DNA from: Alphaproteobacteria bacterium
GTDB taxonomy: Bacteria > Pseudomonadota > Alphaproteobacteria > Puniceispirillales > Puniceispirillaceae
DNA length: 35,643 nt
NCBI GenBank assembly: GCA_011524735.1
Contig: WTJS01000091.1
Location: 1-35,643 of the forward strand
Direction: 5' to 3'
Part shown: positions 32,133 to 35,643 of the stretch, piece by piece
Layout of the letters: every line of letters starts with the position of its first letter
Position numbering within the stretch: the stretch's first letter is position 1
The notes under the pieces: generated by a model
The model's database searches: none
The model's input: the letters and a program-made list of their open reading frames with translations, nothing else
What the model was told of the DNA's origin: nothing
Translations under genes and position numbers: made by a program

Positions 32133-33033
32133 ATTCCAACACCGTGGACGTCGTGGCCGTAAACTTCCCGGCGTCGAGCGCGCGGCTAGCACCGACCTTG
32201 CTGTGATGCATCCCTATCGACTGCCCTTGGGCGGCCCGTCCGCAACGCAATGGCTGGCCAATCTGCCATGGTGGACGATGCTGCTACTGCTCATGCCACT
32301 GGTTCTGTGGCCGGTTTACGGGCATGCCGCCGGTAAATTCACCATTACAACAGCATTTTCAACCCTGACAAAATGGATCCCATTCCTGTTTATGTCAGGC
32401 TTCCTTTTCAACATTCTGATTTCCATGTTTGCGATGCTGTTTGGCACAGTAGCAGGCGCTGTCCTCGGCCTTGGACAGATCTCCAAATTTGCTCTTGTGC
32501 GGCGGTCCTGCTGGTTCATCACCCAACTGTTCCGTAATTCGCCTTGGCTGGTGATCCTGTTCATTGTGTTGCTGGCACTACCCTTTGAAATCGTGATTTT
32601 TGGCTACATCATTTCCATTCCAGACTGGATGAAAGCAGTGTTCGGCCTGTCGCTCCCAATTATGGCGAATATTTCAGAGATTGTGCGCGGTGCTGTTCAA
32701 TCAGTCCCAACAGCGCAGTGGGAGGCATCAGAGAGTTTGGCATTCAGCAGACAGCAGACGCTGTGGCGGATCATCCTGCCTCAATGTTTCAAGCGGATGA
32801 TCCCACCCTGGATGAACTGGTACGCAATCCTGACCATGGCCACACCGTTATGTTCGCTGTTAGGGGTTGAAGAAATCATCACCCTGTCGCGTCAAGCAAT
32901 GGAGGCCGAGAACAACCACCCAGAGCTGTTGGTGCCGTTCTACTCCTTCGCACTGGCCTTGTTTTTCTTCTACTGCTATCCGATCGCCCGCGTGACCATT
33001 GCGCTTGAGCGTAGGTATGCCGTCAAACTTTAG
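32122..33033 (+). CDS. amino acid ABC transporter permease (HisMQ family)
   Basis: The 303-residue protein is longer than its partner because of a basic N-terminal extension (KFQHRGRRGRKLPG) and an extra membrane segment (WWTMLLLLMPLVLWPVYG) before the conserved core. The core includes LFRNSPWLVILFIVLLALPF and the EAA loop WEASESLAFSRQQTLWRIILPQCFKR. Such two-size permease pairs are usual for glutamate/aspartate-type importers. The start ATG lies inside the previous gene, an 11-bp overlap. The ATPase gene follows after 9 bp with a strong AGGAGG site. Confidence 0.92.
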   Translation: MAVKFQHRGRRGRKLPGVERAASTDLAVMHPYRLPLGGPSATQWLANLPWWTMLLLLMPLVLWPVYGHAAGKFTITTAFSTLTKWIPFLFMSGFLFNILISMFAMLFGTVAGAVLGLGQISKFALVRRSCWFITQLFRNSPWLVILFIVLLALPFEIVIFGYIISIPDWMKAVFGLSLPIMANISEIVRGAVQSVPTAQWEASESLAFSRQQTLWRIILPQCFKRMIPPWMNWYAILTMATPLCSLLGVEEIITLSRQAMEAENNHPELLVPFYSFALALFFFYCYPIARVTIALERRYAVKL

Positions 33034-33042
33034 GAGGTGTTC

Positions 33043-33792
33043 ATGACCGATTGGACTGACAAGGACCCCATTGTTTCCATCAAGGATGTCCATAAATATT
33101 TCGGCGAACTCCAAGTACTGAAGGGGGTATCGCTTGATGTCATGAAAGGTGAGGTCATCTGTATCATTGGACCTTCCGGATCGGGCAAATCGACATTGAT
33201 CAGATGTGTAAACGCGCTCAATGACATTCAAGGCGGCAGCATAACTGTACGGGGAATCGATCTGACTGACCCCAAACTTGACAAGCTGGCGCTTCGGAAG
33301 CGAGTTGGAATGGTATTTCAGCAATATAACCTGTTCCCGCACAAGACAGCGCTTGAAAATATCATGATGGCCCCGACGCTGGTGTTGAAGGAGAATGAAG
33401 AAGACGTACGCCGCAGGGCCCAAGATCTGATGAAGAAAGTCCGGCTTGAGGGCAAGGAGGACGCCTATCCGGGTGAATTATCAGGCGGGCAGCAACAGCG
33501 TGTCGCAATAGCACGGTCATTGGCCATGAGCCCCGATGTCATGCTGTTTGACGAGGTCACAGCTGCGCTTGATCCGGAAACAGTGAAAGAGGTCCTTGTC
33601 ACCATCAAAGATCTGGCACAGGAAGGCATGACCTGCATTCTTGTTACCCATGAAATGGGGTTTGCCCGAGAAATCGCCGATCACATCTACTTCACAGACA
33701 ATGGCGTTATTGTTGAACATGGCCCGCCAGCAACTTTCTTTTCTGAAGCCAAGGATCCGCGCACAAAGGAATTCCTGAGCCAAATTCTCTAG
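33043..33792 (+). CDS. amino acid ABC transporter ATP-binding protein
   Basis: The 249-residue ATPase starts at the ATG at 33043 behind AGGAGG. Walker A is GPSGSGKST (43-51), the Q-loop is VFQQYNLFP, the signature is LSGGQQQR (147-153 region), Walker B is VMLFDE (Asp170, Glu171) and the switch His203 is in LVTHEMGF. It matches the GlnQ/HisP subfamily closely in length. It is the last gene of the rpiR-binding protein-permease-permease-ATPase cluster. A 236-bp gap with no gene follows before ureD. Confidence 0.95.
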   Translation: MTDWTDKDPIVSIKDVHKYFGELQVLKGVSLDVMKGEVICIIGPSGSGKSTLIRCVNALNDIQGGSITVRGIDLTDPKLDKLALRKRVGMVFQQYNLFPHKTALENIMMAPTLVLKENEEDVRRRAQDLMKKVRLEGKEDAYPGELSGGQQQRVAIARSLAMSPDVMLFDEVTAALDPETVKEVLVTIKDLAQEGMTCILVTHEMGFAREIADHIYFTDNGVIVEHGPPATFFSEAKDPRTKEFLSQIL

Positions 33793-33943
33793 CCAAAAAG
33801 GTAATCTGCTCAGGGTTTTTTCTGCAGGCTTTCGGCCGTGGTGATCGGTACATATTGTCACCCAGCAATAAAACTAGACCCACTTATCATTCATAGTTGG
33901 GGGCAAATTTCTGCAGCTCCCATGGCAGATTATTGTTCTCGAT

Positions 33944-33971
33944 GTTTGCCTGGTCAAACGGTACGGTTTGA
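33944..33971. promoter_or_regulatory. alternating GTTTG/CAAAC half-sites upstream of urease operon
   Basis: GTTTG (33944-33948), CAAAC (33955-33959) and GTTTG (33966-33970) alternate in orientation with 6-bp spacers. The second pair extends to TCAAAC-N6-GTTTGA (33954-33971). Half-sites of the same orientation are 22 bp apart, about two helical turns. The array ends 57 bp before ureD, in the only sizeable gap upstream of the urease genes, so a regulator site is plausible. The rest of the gap (33793-34028) shows no gene or clear terminator. Confidence 0.45.
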
Positions 33972-34028
33972 AGGTCGGCTTATTTAAGACAGCGACACTC
34001 GGCCCGTTACCAAGTATGTTTCCATTTG

Positions 34029-34844
34029 ATGACTAGTATTGTGACAGCTTCAAAAGTGCACCAGCGGTCCTATGGCTCGGCAGCGGTTACCTTTGACAAT
34101 GACAATCTGGTGAAGCTGTATCAACGCGGTGCAGCGAAAGCTCTTCTTCCGCGCACATATGGCTCCATGAATGAGGTCGTGCTTATCAACACCGCCGGCG
34201 GGATAACAGGTGGGGACAGCTATCAATATTTTTGCGAAGCGGCCGCCAGTCCGCTGGTGGTCACAACACAAGCTGCAGAGCGCGCCTACCAGAGCAGCAC
34301 CAAAGATATTGCCAGCATCGACGTCCATCTGACGGCAACCAACGGTGCAAAGCTACACTGGTTGCCGCAGGAGACCATCCTTTTTAACCAGTGTCGGATC
34401 GCCCGCAGAATTAAAGTTGATCTGGACAGCAGTAGCGAATGCCTTGTTCTGGAACCCCTTGTCTTTGGTCGGCACGCCATGGGCGAACAGCTCAAAAAAT
34501 GTCATTTTACCGATCGCTGGCGCATTCGCCGTAATGGTGAACTAGTTCACGCAGAAGCACTGTCTCTCACCGACGATGTCGCAACGCTGCTGGCGGCTCC
34601 TGCCGGCGGCGCCGGAGCGCAGATGGCAGCAACACTTGTCTATGTTGGCCCTCGCCTTGAACAGATCGAAGCTGACATCAAGACCGCTCTTCCCAGCCTG
34701 ACATCCCGCGTTGCCACGTCGGTATGGCAGGACCGCCTCGTCCTGCGCCTGCTGGCAGCCCAGACGATGAGCGGCAAAACCGACCTTCACCATATTCTGA
34801 AATTCCTGCGTGGACAGCATCTGCCCCGAGTTTGGCACACATGA
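34029..34844 (+). CDS. ureD: urease accessory protein UreD
   Basis: The product is 271 residues from the ATG at 34029; a TTG directly before it is an alternative. UreD features are present: VKLYQRGAAKALLPRTY, VLINTAGGITGGDSY, VVTTQAAERAYQSS, LHWLPQETILFNQCRI and LVLEPLVFGRHAMGE. UreD (UreH) binds the urease apoprotein and, with UreF and UreG, delivers nickel to its active site. It leads the operon, eight bases before ureA, an order common in alphaproteobacteria. The ribosome site is weak. The remaining accessory genes (ureE, ureF, ureG) would be expected beyond the window. Confidence 0.95.
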   Translation: MTSIVTASKVHQRSYGSAAVTFDNDNLVKLYQRGAAKALLPRTYGSMNEVVLINTAGGITGGDSYQYFCEAAASPLVVTTQAAERAYQSSTKDIASIDVHLTATNGAKLHWLPQETILFNQCRIARRIKVDLDSSSECLVLEPLVFGRHAMGEQLKKCHFTDRWRIRRNGELVHAEALSLTDDVATLLAAPAGGAGAQMAATLVYVGPRLEQIEADIKTALPSLTSRVATSVWQDRLVLRLLAAQTMSGKTDLHHILKFLRGQHLPRVWHT

Positions 34845-34852
34845 GGTAAGAC

Positions 34853-35170
34853 ATGAAACTGACTCCCAGAGAGAAAGACAAGCTGCTGATCAGCCTTGCT
34901 GCGATGGTCGCCCGCGGACGGCTAGACCGCGGCGTGAGACTGAACCACCCAGAGGCCATAGCCCTGATCACAGACTTTGTGGTTGAAGGGGCACGAGATG
35001 GCAGATCCGTTGCCGATCTGATGGAAGCTGGAGCCCATGTGATCACGGCGGAACAGTGTATGGAAGGCATCCCGGAAATGATCCACGATGTTCAGGTCGA
35101 GGCAACCTTCCCAGATGGCACCAAACTGGTGACAGTGCATCATCCCATTCGCAAGGGAGGCACATCATGA
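34853..35170 (+). CDS. ureA: urease gamma subunit
   Basis: The 105-residue protein matches UreA along its length: [45 protein letters not shown], then [34 protein letters not shown] (in parts), ending HPIRKGG. It is a structural subunit of the urease trimer. The gene is eight bases after ureD with GAGGT as ribosome site. Its stop overlaps the ureB start (ATGA). Confidence 0.97.
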   Translation: MKLTPREKDKLLISLAAMVARGRLDRGVRLNHPEAIALITDFVVEGARDGRSVADLMEAGAHVITAEQCMEGIPEMIHDVQVEATFPDGTKLVTVHHPIRKGGTS

Positions 35171-35472
35171 TCCCAGGCGAACTCATACCGGCAGAGGGCA
35201 CCATTACGCTGAATGACGGTGCGGAACAGATAACACTTATCGTAGCCAACACTGGTGACCGGCCTGTTCAGGTCGGTAGTCATTATCATTTTGCCGAGAC
35301 CAACCCAGCCCTCGATTTTGACAGGGCAACAGCCCGCGGCATGCGACTTGATATTGCCGCAGGCACGGCCGTGCGATTTGAACCTGGCCAGCAGCGGGAG
35401 GTCCCACTTGTACCGCTGTCAGGTGCACGCCGTGTCTATGGTTTCAACCAGCAGATCATGGGAGAGCTATAA
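35167..35472 (+). CDS. ureB: urease beta subunit
   Basis: The 101-residue product starts at the ATG at 35167, overlapping the ureA stop by 4 bp. Upstream extension of the frame is not coding. UreB motifs are [57 protein letters not shown] and [13 protein letters not shown]. Its stop overlaps the ureC start by one base (TAATG), so the three structural subunits are translationally coupled. Confidence 0.97.
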   Translation: MIPGELIPAEGTITLNDGAEQITLIVANTGDRPVQVGSHYHFAETNPALDFDRATARGMRLDIAAGTAVRFEPGQQREVPLVPLSGARRVYGFNQQIMGEL

Positions 35473-35643
35473 TGCCAAAGCAGATATCCCGCGCTGCCTA
35501 TGCGGATATGTATGGCCCAACAACTGGCGACAGGCTGCGCCTTGCCGGTACCGACCTCATTATTGAGGTTGAAAAGGACTTCACCACCTGTGGCGAAGAG
35601 GTGAAATTCGGAGGTGGCAAAGTCATCCGTGACGGTATGGGCC
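35472..35643 (+). CDS. ureC: urease alpha subunit, 5' part only
   Basis: The frame from the ATG at 35472 reads [20 protein letters not shown], then [29 protein letters not shown], and runs off the window. This is the conserved N-terminus of UreC, the nickel-containing catalytic subunit. The nickel ligands and the carbamylated Lys lie outside the window. A ribosome site, GGGAGAG, lies inside the end of ureB. Confidence 0.96.
   Translation, partial: MPKQISRAAYADMYGPTTGDRLRLAGTDLIIEVEKDFTTCGEEVKFGGGKVIRDGMG

Noticed and set aside
1-35643. Mobile elements, prophage, CRISPR arrays, tRNA or rRNA genes
   Set aside because: I found no transposase, integrase, direct-repeat array, cloverleaf-like segment or rRNA-like stretch. 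Every sizeable region is explained by protein genes.

Overview
This 35.6 kb window is chromosomal, gene-dense bacterial DNA. It contains no rRNA, tRNA, CRISPR array, phage gene or insertion sequence that I can see. The gene content points to a marine heterotrophic alphaproteobacterium. It includes a DmdA-type GcvT protein, an FAD-GcvT dimethylglycine/sarcosine dehydrogenase-like protein, a DctPQM TRAP transporter, a polar amino acid ABC importer, phytanoyl-CoA-type dioxygenase, Sel1 proteins and ureDABC. Intermediate base composition, very short intergenic gaps and several overlapping convergent 3' ends fit a compact genome of the SAR116 type. That placement is inference from gene content and not a phylogeny.

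Layout. (1) 1-3732: two TPM-domain membrane proteins (minus), then a secreted subtilisin-like protease (plus) meeting a secreted trypsin-like protease (minus). This looks like an envelope or extracytoplasmic block. (2) 3786-11324: a class I glutamine amidotransferase (minus) divergent from an Ldh_2-family dehydrogenase, a DUF3604/PHP-like putative metallohydrolase and a DmdA-like demethylase (plus), facing a linear alkylsulfatase (minus). (3) 11509-13814: a translationally coupled pair of an APH-fold kinase and a divergent enolase paralogue. (4) 13857-17291: a di-haem cytochrome c peroxidase/MauG-like protein whose 5' end abuts or overlaps a divergent Sel1 protein, then a PhyH dioxygenase divergent from an AraC regulator. 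(5) 17298-20321: a TRAP transporter operon (dctQ-dctM-dctP) ending in a clear intrinsic terminator. (6) 20607-23063: a STAS protein convergent with a truncated haemoglobin/SpoIIE-phosphatase operon, and a second Sel1 protein. (7) 23234-33792: a succinate-semialdehyde-type aldehyde dehydrogenase; a minus-strand FAD-GcvT/aminotransferase/homocysteine methyltransferase-like operon; and, divergent from it, an RpiR regulator with a four-gene amino acid ABC importer. (8) 34029-35643: ureD-ureA-ureB and the start of ureC.

How the genes may work together. Several modules handle methylated or nitrogenous osmolyte-type compounds: the DmdA-like and FAD-GcvT proteins, the Hcy methyltransferase-like protein, the class III aminotransferase with the semialdehyde dehydrogenase, ABC and TRAP uptake, and urease for final nitrogen release. 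The RpiR gene and the FAD-GcvT operon share an intergenic region with a perfect 9-bp inverted repeat, which suggests co-regulation. The least explained units are the kinase/enolase-paralogue pair, the DUF3604/DmdA-like pair, and the globin-phosphatase-STAS cassette. Start codons were chosen from Shine-Dalgarno spacing and signal peptides where these were visible. No similarity search or alignment was run; family assignments rest on motifs and recalled family features.
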